From: Larkinella knui
GTDB lineage: Bacteria; Bacteroidota; Bacteroidia; Cytophagales; Spirosomataceae
Direction of reading: 5' to 3'
Assembly (NCBI RefSeq): GCF_003858645.1
Contig: NZ_RQJP01000001.1
Coordinates: forward strand, 1,643,482-1,707,481
DNA: 64,000 bases
This document shows, in pieces, positions 1 through 8,092 of the stretch (positions within the stretch are counted from its first letter, which is position 1; each line of letters starts with the position of its first letter). The notes under the pieces are model-generated. The model saw nothing but the letters and a program-made list of their open reading frames with translations, was not told the DNA's origin and did not search any database. Made by a program: the position numbers and the translations under genes.

Positions 1-140
1 TCGGCCCTGCTGTCCGGATTTTTCAGATAAAAATAAACATGATGGACAAACAATTCTTTCGGTGCACCGACTGATAATCCGAGACCCAGTCCGGCCCCGA
101 CACTTTTTTTCACAAAGGTTCTGCGTGATTGTTCTTTCAT
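1..140 (-). CDS. Dabb-domain (stress-responsive barrel) exported protein, N-terminal fragment
   Basis: Reading the minus strand from the ATG at 140 gives an open frame that leaves the window at base 1, so only about 46 N-terminal residues are visible. It starts with a twin-arginine-like leader (SRRTFVKKS followed by a Gly/Leu-rich stretch), then FVHHVYFYLKNPDS, which resembles the first strand of Dabb (stress-responsive alpha/beta-barrel) proteins common in Cytophagales. The role of these exported Dabb proteins is not known. It is divergent from the helicase gene, with 171 bases between the two starts. The family call rests on one short motif. Confidence 0.6.
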   Translation of the reverse strand, partial: MKEQSRRTFVKKSVGAGLGLGLSVGAPKELFVHHVYFYLKNPDSRA

Positions 141-299
141 AAAAATTCGATTTGTAGCTGAGGTAAAAAGACAAAAATGGACAACATTCTCCGAATAGAA
201 GCAGGGCCGTCCGGTTTTCTAAAAAATTCTTTTTCTAACCCAAACTGACCAAAACCACGGGTTATTCCCGATCAGCCGCCGGGGTCGGTTAAAATCCGT

Positions 300-307
300 T
301 ACTTTTG
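300..307 (+). promoter_or_regulatory. Bacteroidota -7 promoter box (TACTTTTG)
   Basis: TACTTTTG matches the Bacteroidota sigma consensus TAnnTTTG. It lies only 4 bases before the ATG of the helicase gene, so transcription would begin at or next to the start codon and give a leaderless mRNA. No good TTG box is visible at the -33 position, which lowers confidence. Confidence 0.35.
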
Positions 308-311
308 CGGT

Positions 312-1634
312 ATGGAGACCAATCAAGACGTTGCCCCTGTTCTTTCGAATTTGGGAATTACCGCTTTCAATCCCATGCAAAAGGAGGCTCGGGAGGCCAT
401 TTTAGCCGAAAAAGCGGTTTTATTACTCGCTCCAACGGGTTCGGGAAAAACCATAGCCTTTTTGTTACCGCTCCTGCAACTGCTCCAACCCGAGCAAAAA
501 ACCGTCCAATGTCTGATCCTGGCTCCTTCGCGCGAACTGGCGTTGCAGATTGAGCAGGTCTGGAAAAAAATGGGGACCGGTTTTAAAGTCAACGTCTGCT
601 ACGGCGGCCATCCGATGGCGACAGAAATTCAGAACCTGAGCAATCCGCCCGCCGTTTTGATCGGCACACCGGGGCGAATTGCCGATCACATCGACCGGAA
701 GACCTTCGATCCGGACGGAATTCACACGCTGATTCTGGATGAATTCGATAAATCGCTGGAACTCGGCTTTCACGACCAAATGTCGTTCATCATCGGTGGG
801 TTACGGAATCTCAAAAAACGGGTTTTGGTTTCGGCAACTGCCGGTGTTTCCATCCCGGATTTTACCGGCGTACGTTCGCCCGCCAGACTTGACTTTATTC
901 CGGACGATGACCGCGACAAAAGCCTGACCACCAAAATCGTTATTTCGGAAGAAAAGGACAAAGTCGATACCTTGTTCCGGTTGCTCTGTTCGCTGGATTC
1001 GGAAGCGGCTTTGATTTTCTGCAACCATCGCGATGCTGCCGAACGAACCAGTGCGATTCTAAATGAAATGGGCGTTTATTCGACGTTTTACCACGGCGGC
1101 ATGGAGCAGGACGACCGCGAACGCGCCCTGATCCAGTTCCGAAACGGCAGCGTTAGTTACCTGATTACGACCGATCTGGCAGCCCGCGGGCTGGACATTC
1201 CCGAGATGAAATACGTGATTCATTACCATTTACCGATGCACGAACACGAGTTTCTGCACCGCAACGGCCGGACGGCTCGGATGCACGCTTCGGGAACCGC
1301 CTACATTCTGCTGCATCGCAACGAAGAACGTCCCCGGTATTTGCCGGATTCGCTCGAAGAATTCATCATTCCGACCAACCAGCCGCTGCCCAATCCGCCC
1401 CGGTTTCAGACGATTTACGTCAGTGGCGGCAAGAAGAACAAACTCAACAAAGTTGACATCGTCGGCTTTTTCTCCCAAAAAGGCGGTCTTGAAAAAGGCG
1501 ATCTGGGCCTCATCGAAGTGAAAGATTTCATCTCCTTTGCGGCCGTCCGAACCTCGAAAGTCAAGGACCTGCTGGCAAAAATCAAGGACGAGAAAATGAA
1601 AGGGAAAAAGTATAAAATTGAAGTGGCGCGGTAA
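312..1634 (+). CDS. DEAD-box RNA helicase with DbpA-like C-terminal RNA-binding domain
   Basis: ATP-dependent RNA helicase of 440 residues. Visible motifs in order: Q-motif-like start, motif I APTGSGKT (40-47), Ia APSREL (71-76), Ib TPGR (119-122), motif II DEFD (143-146) instead of canonical DEAD, motif III SAT (174-176), motif V ARGLD and motif VI HRNGRTAR. The last about 75 residues resemble the DbpA RNA-binding domain, which in DbpA targets the enzyme to 23S rRNA during large-subunit assembly, so a ribosome-assembly role is likely. It is monocistronic and convergent with the serine hydrolase gene. The Phe in motif II is unusual but the two acidic residues needed for Mg-ATP are kept. A specific orthology to dbpA cannot be settled here. 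Confidence 0.9.
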   Translation: METNQDVAPVLSNLGITAFNPMQKEAREAILAEKAVLLLAPTGSGKTIAFLLPLLQLLQPEQKTVQCLILAPSRELALQIEQVWKKMGTGFKVNVCYGGHPMATEIQNLSNPPAVLIGTPGRIADHIDRKTFDPDGIHTLILDEFDKSLELGFHDQMSFIIGGLRNLKKRVLVSATAGVSIPDFTGVRSPARLDFIPDDDRDKSLTTKIVISEEKDKVDTLFRLLCSLDSEAALIFCNHRDAAERTSAILNEMGVYSTFYHGGMEQDDRERALIQFRNGSVSYLITTDLAARGLDIPEMKYVIHYHLPMHEHEFLHRNGRTARMHASGTAYILLHRNEERPRYLPDSLEEFIIPTNQPLPNPPRFQTIYVSGGKKNKLNKVDIVGFFSQKGGLEKGDLGLIEVKDFISFAAVRTSKVKDLLAKIKDEKMKGKKYKIEVAR

Positions 1635-1660
1635 GTTTAAATGTGACAAGGGAGGTGAGC

Positions 1661-1695
1661 CAAGAGAAGAAAAACTTGCAGTTTTTCCTCTCTTG
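1661..1695. terminator. Hairpin between convergent genes
   Basis: A 16-base stem with one mismatch (CAAGAGAAGAAAAACT against its complement ending in CTCTCTTG) and a three-base loop lies between the helicase stop at 1634 and the serine-hydrolase stop at 1699. Its position suits a bidirectional terminator, although there is no long T tract after it. Confidence 0.5.
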
Positions 1696-1698
1696 TCG

Positions 1699-3267
1699 TT
1701 ACTTCACCTTCGTAAAATCCAGATCGTGGAAGTCGTAGCTAAAATCGGTTAAGGGCGAAATGGCCTTCATTTTCATCGAAACCGGTTTGCCTTCGTAATC
1801 CAGTCCAAACATCACAAACGCGTCGGCTTCCAGACTGCGGTCGTTCCACTTAACGACAAACGTATTGCCTTTGTAATAGAACAGTTCGCCGGTCAAACGC
1901 GGAGAGCGCCGGGAAACGAACAGCAGCTTGTTTTCGTCAACCCGAATCGACACGTCGCCCAGCCAGTTATCGTGGTAGGTTCCGGCGTAAAACTGGATGG
2001 GTGGCTTGGTTGCGGTACTCTGTTTTTCGGCCGCAACGGTTTTCCAGACGGCATCGGTTACCTTATCGGCATTGGCGGTATTTTCGCGCACCCGGTCGCT
2101 GTATTCTTTCACCCGATCGGTGCCGGTCATGCCGAAATAACTATCCAGAATCTGGTTGGTAATGGCCGTAAAAGCCGCCCCGGATTGCTGGTTCGTCAAG
2201 GCAATGATGCCAAGTTTCAGTTCCGGCAACAACATCACCTGCGTAACCATACCGGGTAATCCACCCGTGTGCGAGACCTGTTTGTACCCTTTCGCATCGT
2301 TCAATCGCCAGCCCAAACCGTACGAATTGAAGTGGGTGTTATAAGCACCCGGATTTCGCACGGGAATGATGGTTTGCGGGGTCCACATTTCGTCCTGAAC
2401 CTTGGAACTGAAGAGGGTTTTCGCCAGACCATCGCCGTATTTTCCGCCATTAAGCTGCATAATGACCCATTTACTCAGATCGTTGATGCTGCTGTAAATA
2501 CCGCCAGCCGAATTGCCAACGTCGAGCGTGCCTCGTTTTATAACCTGTAATTTGCCCTCCAGAACTGCGTGGGCGTCGATGATGTTCGCTTTATTCGGCA
2601 AGCGCGAAAAGGACGCCCGGCTGTTTTCCATCTGCAACGGTTGCATGATCCGTGTTTCCACAAACTCCTCCCAGCTTTTGCCCGACACGCGCGTCACCAC
2701 CTCACCCGCCACCATGTACAGCAAATTGTCGTAGTCGTATTTGGTTCGAAAACCAGACGTCTGTTTCAAATACCGCAGGTTATGGATCACGTCTTTCAGT
2801 GTAAAATCGCTGGAATCCGGAAAAAACATCAGGTCACCGGCACCAAGGCCCAAACCGCTGCGGTGGGTCAGCAAATCGCGGATGGTAAATTCCTCGGTCA
2901 CATACGCATGGTATAGCCGGAACTCCGGAATGAAATCGATCACTTTATCATCCCAGGTCAGTTTGCCTTCGTCAACCAGAATGCCCAGGGCGGCTGCGGT
3001 AAATGCCTTGCTATTCGAAGCAATTCCGAACAGGGTGTTGCCGTCTACTTTCTGGGGCGAATTCAGCGACCGAACACCGTAGCCTTTGGCGTGAATCACT
3101 TTTCCATCCTTGACAATGGCAACCGCAATGCCCGGCACTTCAAAAGTTTTCAGCGTTTTTTCGACCAGTTGATCGATCTGGGGTGAGGTCATTACCTGCC
3201 CCGAGGCCGGTCTGAAACTCAGGAAACTAATCAGGAAGAGGGCGACGAAGTGTATTGGTGATCTCAT
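1699..3267 (-). CDS. Class C beta-lactamase-fold serine hydrolase with C-terminal DUF3471-like domain
   Basis: Exported serine hydrolase of 522 residues in the penicillin-binding-protein/class C beta-lactamase superfamily. A Sec-type signal sequence covers residues 1-24. The catalytic motifs are present: SNSK (S84, K87), YDN (Y179, N181) and an HTGG box near residue 335 in place of KTG. About 100 residues follow the catalytic domain and look like the DUF3471 domain often found on such proteins. Family members include D-aminopeptidases, esterases and peptidases, so the substrate cannot be given. It is monocistronic and lies tail to tail with the helicase gene. Confidence 0.88.
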   Translation of the reverse strand: MRSPIHFVALFLISFLSFRPASGQVMTSPQIDQLVEKTLKTFEVPGIAVAIVKDGKVIHAKGYGVRSLNSPQKVDGNTLFGIASNSKAFTAAALGILVDEGKLTWDDKVIDFIPEFRLYHAYVTEEFTIRDLLTHRSGLGLGAGDLMFFPDSSDFTLKDVIHNLRYLKQTSGFRTKYDYDNLLYMVAGEVVTRVSGKSWEEFVETRIMQPLQMENSRASFSRLPNKANIIDAHAVLEGKLQVIKRGTLDVGNSAGGIYSSINDLSKWVIMQLNGGKYGDGLAKTLFSSKVQDEMWTPQTIIPVRNPGAYNTHFNSYGLGWRLNDAKGYKQVSHTGGLPGMVTQVMLLPELKLGIIALTNQQSGAAFTAITNQILDSYFGMTGTDRVKEYSDRVRENTANADKVTDAVWKTVAAEKQSTATKPPIQFYAGTYHDNWLGDVSIRVDENKLLFVSRRSPRLTGELFYYKGNTFVVKWNDRSLEADAFVMFGLDYEGKPVSMKMKAISPLTDFSYDFHDLDFTKVK

Positions 3268-3474
3268 AAGGAGGATTTTGATGGGTTTTTAAAGATACAC
3301 AGTTCGCGGCTATTTTTTATCCATCCTGCCAATGAACCATTCATCGTTCGGTTTAACCGCCGGAGAACTATGCATAGCAAGGTACCCCGTTTCGCTGTTG
3401 TTTTGACCCATCGAACAGCCGCAAACACGCTGAAAACAACAGATACTAAGAACAACTCTAAAACAACAAATACC

Positions 3475-3870
3475 ATGAAAACGCTATTCGCATCCGCTTT
3501 AATCGCTTTAACTTTAGGGAGTTTATCCGCCAGCTTTGCCACGGATAACAAAGAGGTCGCCGAAGCCAAAACAACATACCGCTCGGTGGTTTACCCGGTG
3601 ATCAATTCCACGAAAGTCAGGGTCAACGTTATCAAAGACAAAAGTGCCCGAATCAAGATCAGTCTGAAAAACGAAGCCGGAGAAACGCTGGCGGTCGAAC
3701 AACTGGGAAAAGGACACGAATCATCCGCAATCCGGTTTGATATGAATCAACTGGAAGACGGTATTTACCAGGTTGTGATTTCTGACGGCACCACGCAACA
3801 GGTGAAAGAAGTGAAACTACAGACCAGCGCGCCAACGGTTGCCACCGAACGCCAGATTGCCATGAACTAA
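3475..3870 (+). CDS. Small exported protein with a sorting-domain-like beta fold
   Basis: A 131-residue protein. The start at 3475 is chosen because a signal peptide (KTLFASALIALTLGSLSASF) follows directly; the frame is open further upstream but that part is not protein-like. The mature part has alternating hydrophobic residues with a segment (ISLKNEAGETL, then EDGIYQVVISDG) that resembles the Ig-like fold of type IX sorting domains, but no other domain is attached. Similar small periplasmic or surface proteins are frequent in Spirosoma-like genomes and have no known role. It is convergent with the short-chain dehydrogenase gene and shares a terminator with it. Confidence 0.7.
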   Translation: MKTLFASALIALTLGSLSASFATDNKEVAEAKTTYRSVVYPVINSTKVRVNVIKDKSARIKISLKNEAGETLAVEQLGKGHESSAIRFDMNQLEDGIYQVVISDGTTQQVKEVKLQTSAPTVATERQIAMN

Positions 3871-3884
3871 GCATTCTTCCATAC

Positions 3885-3918
3885 AAAAAAAAGCCGACTG
3901 AAAAGCCGGCTTTTTTTT
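3885..3918. terminator. Bidirectional intrinsic terminator
   Basis: Eight A, GCCG, a ten-base loop, CGGC and eight T form a textbook hairpin flanked by A and T tracts, so it can work for both convergent genes (stops at 3870 on plus and 3936 on minus). Confidence 0.8.
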
Positions 3919-3935
3919 GACTAAAAATGAATGCG

Positions 3936-4652
3936 TTATTTTCCGCCGGGCCGGGAAGGCCGCACCTCAATTTTGCTGGGGAGCGTCCGGGCGGGCATCC
4001 GGATCAGGTCGGCAACGATCTGGCCAATGTCCTCGGGCTGGATTTTCCAGGCGTCTTTTTCGCTTGGTTCGTGGTTGTTGAAATACGACGCGACGGAACC
4101 CGGCATGATGGTCGAAACTTTAATGCCTTCGCTGCGCAAGTCGAGCATGAGTGCCTGCGAAAAACCGACCAGTCCGAATTTGCTGGCGTTGTAGGCCGTG
4201 CCGTTCTCGAAGAAGTTGGTTCCGGCCAGACTCGATATGGTGATGAAATAGCCCTGCGTTTCCTTCAACGCATCCAGCGTGGCCTTGATGGAGTTGAAAA
4301 CGCCGGTCAGGTTGATGTCGATCGTTTCCTGCCATTGCTCGGACGTCAGCTCCTGAATCGGGGCAAAATGACCCACGCCGGCGTTGGCAATCACGTAATC
4401 CAGCCGTCCCCATTGCTGGATGATGGCATCGACGGCCCGTTGCTGCGACACCAGATCACGCACGTCGGCGGCAATTCCGAGCGCAAAACCGGCTTTCAAT
4501 GTATTGAGGGAAGCCGCAGCTTCTTCGGCATTTTCCTGCGAGCGGCTGGTGACGGCCACCCGGATTCCTTCGTTGATCAACACTTCGGCGATGCCGTAAC
4601 CAATGCCTTTCGATCCGCCGGTGATGAGGGCGGTTTTGATAGTTTCTGCCAT
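3936..4652 (-). CDS. Short-chain dehydrogenase/reductase (SDR)
   Basis: NAD(P)-dependent oxidoreductase of 238 residues, counted from the start at 4652 (MAETIKTALITGG). The frame continues 30 codons upstream but that extension has no family resemblance. The Rossmann nucleotide motif TGGSKGIG, the NAG motif (ANAGVG), the catalytic Ser (TISSLAG) and the YxxxK motif (YNASK) are all visible. It resembles the FabG/3-ketoacyl-reductase-like group, but the substrate cannot be deduced. It is divergent from the small gene at 4831. Confidence 0.88.
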   Translation of the reverse strand: MAETIKTALITGGSKGIGYGIAEVLINEGIRVAVTSRSQENAEEAAASLNTLKAGFALGIAADVRDLVSQQRAVDAIIQQWGRLDYVIANAGVGHFAPIQELTSEQWQETIDINLTGVFNSIKATLDALKETQGYFITISSLAGTNFFENGTAYNASKFGLVGFSQALMLDLRSEGIKVSTIMPGSVASYFNNHEPSEKDAWKIQPEDIGQIVADLIRMPARTLPSKIEVRPSRPGGK

Positions 4653-4830
4653 AATTCTGATAATGGAAATGAGTAATGGAAGCTTCGCAAAGCTGATGGG
4701 ATAACCCGGAGTGTCGGCGGAAAGTTTACGGCTTACCGTCATGTAACATCCGTGGAGCGGCCTAATTACCCATGACCCATTTTCGGTTTCATGACGTTAT
4801 ATCGTATATTTACCTTAAAACCAACCAAAA

Positions 4831-5001
4831 ATGGCAACTGTAGAAAAACCACTGAAGGGTATTGAGGTGGTTCGTAAATTAGTGGACCTGAAAGAGCAGG
4901 AACAAAAGTCCTTTCAGGAAGCGTACCACAATGATCCGAAAGTCCGGGCTATCTTTGAAGAATTGAAAAAGAAAAATGCCCAGCGACGCGCCACAAAATA
5001 A
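4831..5001 (+). CDS. Small charged helical protein (56 aa), first gene of a two-gene module
   Basis: Translation from 4831 gives 56 residues rich in Lys, Glu and Gln with a predicted long helix (LVDLKEQEQKSFQEAYHND) and a basic tail ending QRRATK. Its stop lies 26 bases inside the next gene, so the two are probably translationally coupled. Length, charge and overlap resemble antitoxin genes, but I recognise no antitoxin family and make no functional claim. A TATATTTA box (4805-4812) close to the TAnnTTTG consensus lies upstream. Base composition is more AT-rich than the surroundings. Confidence 0.6.
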   Translation: MATVEKPLKGIEVVRKLVDLKEQEQKSFQEAYHNDPKVRAIFEELKKKNAQRRATK

Positions 5002-5476
5002 CTACGAGTTCTTATACGCAGGCGGTGACCAGAATGCTTATTTCTTTGTAACTGACAGGGAAGTGGCATACCAGATCAAGTTTGTACCATCAGACTACCT
5101 TTTTGCTTCTCAACCCACATTTCAGATACAAGCTTTTGAAATAAGCATTTCCGTGGCTGAAAACCCGGCAGGAGGCCGGGTTCCGGCGGACTCACTCATT
5201 CCATCTACTATCGCAGCTATTTTCTTTGACTTTTTTCAGACTCATGAACAAGTTGTCGTTTATGTGTGTGACACATCGGATAAAAGACAATCGGCCCGAG
5301 CCCGTAAATTCGATGCCTGGTTTTATGCTTATAGTCATGTCCACCTCGCTAAGTTGAACAAGATCATACCTGACGGTGATAAATTCACTTTTATCTCCAT
5401 AATTCTACACGATCAGCATCCTTACCGAAATCAGGTTGCAGCCGCTTTTTTCGAGTTAGGTGAAGAAGAAAAATAG
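4976..5476 (+). CDS. DUF6169-like protein
   Basis: A 166-residue protein with the opening pattern NNYEFLYAGG...NAYFFVTD and a later ARARKFDAWFY segment, which I associate with the uncharacterised Bacteroidota family DUF6169. No signal peptide or membrane segment is visible, so it is probably cytoplasmic. It overlaps the 56-residue upstream gene by 26 bases in another frame. Family members usually occur next to a very small partner gene, which fits here. The gene is AT-richer than the neighbouring core genes, suggesting transfer. The family name is from memory. Confidence 0.65.
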   Translation: MPSDAPQNNYEFLYAGGDQNAYFFVTDREVAYQIKFVPSDYLFASQPTFQIQAFEISISVAENPAGGRVPADSLIPSTIAAIFFDFFQTHEQVVVYVCDTSDKRQSARARKFDAWFYAYSHVHLAKLNKIIPDGDKFTFISIILHDQHPYRNQVAAAFFELGEEEK

Positions 5477-5583
5477 CCAAACGGACTGAACTTAAAATAA
5501 GCTTATAAAGCTAGCCTGAAGAACAAATTTGCCCCCCTGTACGTTTAGAAAATACCGGTAGGCGATTTTTAATCGGTGCGGAT

Positions 5584-5970
5584 ATGAACAGGCTAGTTGT
5601 CATCCTTGGGTGGTTCCTTTTTTTGGGAGCGGGGTCGTTGATGCCATCGGCACGGGCTCTTGCCATTCCCCAAAAAGGCCCCTCACACCCTTCATTTGCC
5701 GCCCTGTCCAATCCCGTTGCGGTTGCGTGTACCCAGCCTGCCGATTACCATTCCAATGCGGAATGGATCCTGCCGAATGACGACAATTCGCTCGGAAACG
5801 ACCACCTCAATGACTGCGGTGTTGCTTCCCAATCGCTTTTCAATTTTAGCGAAGGCTTCCGGTTTGTCACACCTTCTGGTCTGACTTCCAGGTCATTATT
5901 AACCAGACCGCGGCAATCCATCCCTCTGTTTGTGCTGTTCCACACCTGGAAAATAATACCCCGAAACTGA
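5584..5970 (+). CDS. Hypothetical exported protein
   Basis: A 128-residue frame with a convincing signal peptide (RLVVILGWFLFLGAGS, then a small-residue cleavage region ending in ARA) and a Ser/Asn-rich mature part that ends in a hydrophobic stretch (SIPLFVLFHTWKI). I recognise no family. It precedes another exported protein gene on the same strand by 80 bases. Short proteins with this signal plus hydrophobic-tail layout occur in related genomes, but the frame could also be spurious. Confidence 0.45.
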   Translation: MNRLVVILGWFLFLGAGSLMPSARALAIPQKGPSHPSFAALSNPVAVACTQPADYHSNAEWILPNDDNSLGNDHLNDCGVASQSLFNFSEGFRFVTPSGLTSRSLLTRPRQSIPLFVLFHTWKIIPRN

Positions 5971-6050
5971 GCCCTGCCGGTAGCGAAAGCAGGAAACGTT
6001 ACGCTTCATTGCATCACCATCTTCGTATTCATTTATTCAAAATCATAGCC

Positions 6051-7358
6051 ATGAAAATGCATTTTCATGCTCATGGGATTGCTCCCCGGAAAACCCCAAT
6101 GGGAGGTTGGGAATTCCGCAGCAACCTGTTGACAATCTTATTTTTCCTGTTGAGTGTTACGGTTTTTGGCCAGTCCAGCCGACTCGAAACCCAGCAAGGG
6201 TTACTGAATGCCATTGCCCCGTACGATGCCGACATTCGGCAGTCGATTCTGACGGCCAGTCAATATCCGCAGGTGCTGACGCAGTTACAGCAGGTTCGCG
6301 ACGATACGCGTTCCTCGTTCGAAAACCTCATCAACGGTTTCGACCGAAAAAAACAGGGGTGGTTTTACGAATTAACCCGGTATCCGGACCTGTTGCATAC
6401 ACTGGCGCAGTCACCAAACGGGCTGAACCGCGACGCCATCGACCGGCTGGTTCCCAATTCCGACGAAAATCTTCACGATGCGGCCTGGCATTTGTACCGC
6501 AACCACACCAGCGATCTGGTACAGGCCGATAACCTGAATCAACAGGCCAGTCGCTCATTCGACCAGTTGATTCGACCCTTCGATGGGTCGACGCAGGCGT
6601 CTTTCCGGCAATTGCTGAATTATCCGGACGCACTGGTGCTGCTGACCAATAACATCGAACTGACGGCGGAATTAGGCCAGCAGGTGGCCGCGAATGGCAC
6701 GGATTTGAATCAGCAGCTGGCAACCTTGCACGACAACCTGGCGGTTCAGCACGACCGGGAAGTAGCCGACTACAAAAAGCGAATCGACGCCGATCCCCAG
6801 GCGGGTCAGGAATTGAATCAGGCGGCCCGTTCGTTTGCCCAAAGCAACGGCTACATCCTGCCCACGATGGGATACGGTGGCGGCATGATGTTTGCCAATC
6901 CGTACTCCTACTGGTTTGGCTATCCGTACTGGTACGGCTCTCCCCTCTGGTATCCGGGCGCGTTCTGGGGAGGTTTTAGTCTGACCTACGGGCTGGGCGG
7001 TTTTGGATTATACGGTTTTCCGGCTTTTGGCTTCAATTCCTGGTTTATCAACCGGGGCTATTATGCCTACCCGCATTTGTACAACCGCTTCGGTGGCTAT
7101 TACCGAACGGTGGGTCCGCGGTATGGTTTTGTACCGACCTACCGGACCTATGGAAACTACGGCCGCACGGCCAGACCTCCTTACCTGGGTAGCCGGGGCA
7201 ACTTTGGGGGCATGCGTTCTCCATCGGTCGGTGGCCTGAATCGGTCCTACAGCCCAGGCGGTCGTATGGGTTCTTTCGGCGGAAGTCGGGGTTACAGTGG
7301 CGGTTTCCACGGTGGTGGCGGTTTCCGGGGTGGTAGCTTTGGCGGTCGGCACCGGTAA
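6051..7358 (+). CDS. Exported protein with three internal repeats and a Gly/Tyr-rich tail (DUF3300-like layout)
   Basis: About 435 residues from the start at 6051; an in-frame ATG 42 bases upstream is less likely. After a Lys/His-containing leader comes a hydrophobic signal (LLTILFFLLSVTVFGQ). The middle third contains three divergent copies of about 70 residues that share the pattern F/Y-D...Q...L...YP..L..L (copies centred on YPQVL, YPDLL and YPDAL). The first copy, beginning IAPYDADIRQSILTASQYP, resembles DUF3300 proteins. The rest is very rich in Gly, Tyr, Trp and Phe with a Gly/Arg-rich end. Such tails are usually disordered or adhesive. The function is unknown. A strong terminator follows directly. 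Confidence 0.75.
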   Translation: MKMHFHAHGIAPRKTPMGGWEFRSNLLTILFFLLSVTVFGQSSRLETQQGLLNAIAPYDADIRQSILTASQYPQVLTQLQQVRDDTRSSFENLINGFDRKKQGWFYELTRYPDLLHTLAQSPNGLNRDAIDRLVPNSDENLHDAAWHLYRNHTSDLVQADNLNQQASRSFDQLIRPFDGSTQASFRQLLNYPDALVLLTNNIELTAELGQQVAANGTDLNQQLATLHDNLAVQHDREVADYKKRIDADPQAGQELNQAARSFAQSNGYILPTMGYGGGMMFANPYSYWFGYPYWYGSPLWYPGAFWGGFSLTYGLGGFGLYGFPAFGFNSWFINRGYYAYPHLYNRFGGYYRTVGPRYGFVPTYRTYGNYGRTARPPYLGSRGNFGGMRSPSVGGLNRSYSPGGRMGSFGGSRGYSGGFHGGGGFRGGSFGGRHR

Positions 7359-7381
7359 GGTATACCGGTTCTATTCATACC

Positions 7382-7419
7382 AAAAAAGAGCCCAACCGAT
7401 CTAGGTTGGGCTCTTTTTT
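7382..7419. terminator. Bidirectional intrinsic terminator
   Basis: A 16-base perfect stem (AAAAAAGAGCCCAACC with GGTTGGGCTCTTTTTT) and a six-base loop lie between the convergent genes ending at 7358 and 7455. A and T tracts on both sides allow use from both strands. Confidence 0.85.
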
Positions 7420-7454
7420 ATACGCTTATTTTGGGTATTCGCAAAACCGGACGA

Positions 7455-7838
7455 TCAAGCCGCCTTCGTTTTGGGGTTATTGCCATATTCATTGGGTCCG
7501 GTTACGCCTTCGGTGCAGGCCAGAATCAGGTTGTAGACCGGAATCAGGGCGTACCAGCCGCTTTTGCCAACATCGTGCATCCGACGAACGGCGACAGCAA
7601 TCGATGGAACCAGAATCACCAGATTGAACAGCAGGTTGATCCAGCCAATCAGCACCAGGCCGTCGAAGAGCAATATATTCGTAAAATTAAAAACTTGAGA
7701 AACCAAAACGTTAATCAGGACAAAATACCAGTACTCGCTGCGCCGGGACCGTCCGTTGAAATCATTGTACTTTTTGAGGACCGCTACGTAGTTGTCCAGA
7801 ATCGAATAACCGGTGGAAGATGGAATGGAAGTGTTCAT
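7455..7838 (-). CDS. DUF805 family membrane protein
   Basis: A 127-residue inner-membrane protein. The family signature near the N-terminus (FNGRSRRSEYWYF) is followed by hydrophobic segments (LINVLVSQVF, LVLIGWINLLFNLVILVPS) and the typical RRMHDVGKSGWY motif. DUF805 proteins (YhaH type) have no settled function. The length is usual. A candidate promoter lies about 110 bases upstream. It is convergent with the repeat protein gene. Confidence 0.85.
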   Translation of the reverse strand: MNTSIPSSTGYSILDNYVAVLKKYNDFNGRSRRSEYWYFVLINVLVSQVFNFTNILLFDGLVLIGWINLLFNLVILVPSIAVAVRRMHDVGKSGWYALIPVYNLILACTEGVTGPNEYGNNPKTKAA

Positions 7839-7945
7839 TGTTGTGTGTGTTTAGTAGTATTTGTTTGTAGTTTGATTGGGCGATTGCCCGTTTTTAGGAA
7901 CCTTAACAGGCTGGTTTTGAATACCCTGTTAGCCAGTTAATGATT

Positions 7946-7976
7946 CAAAAGTACCGGCCCGGTCAAAAATCCACAA
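7946..7976 (-). promoter_or_regulatory. Candidate Bacteroidota promoter for the DUF805 gene
   Basis: On the minus strand TTG (7976-7974), a 20-base spacer and TACTTTTG (7953-7946) match the TTG / TAnnTTTG consensus in sequence and spacing. This would give a 5' leader of about 100 bases before the DUF805 start at 7838. Confidence 0.45.
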
Positions 7977-8051
7977 TCACCGAATGGTAACTGGTAGCGA
8001 AAAGCTGGTAACTGGTGGTCTGGCAGAAATAATTAGTTTCCCATTTTTAGT

Positions 8052-8059
8052 TATTTTTG
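8052..8059 (+). promoter_or_regulatory. -7 box (TATTTTTG) for the cupin gene
   Basis: A full match to TAnnTTTG lies 33 bases before the cupin start codon. The -33 region has no clean TTG, so the call rests on the -7 box alone. Confidence 0.35.
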
Positions 8060-8092
8060 GGCGTGACTGCTTCCTAAACCGTCGCCCTTCTC

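Noticed and set aside
3270..3290. Strong Shine-Dalgarno-like AAGGAGG followed by an ATG on the plus strand
   Set aside because: The ATG opens a frame of only three codons before a stop, and Bacteroidota rarely use such sites. It is a coincidence at the start of the minus-strand hydrolase.
7878..7897. Short hairpin GGGCGATTGCCC followed by T residues
   Set aside because: The four-base stem is too weak and no plus-strand gene ends nearby, so it is not called a terminator.
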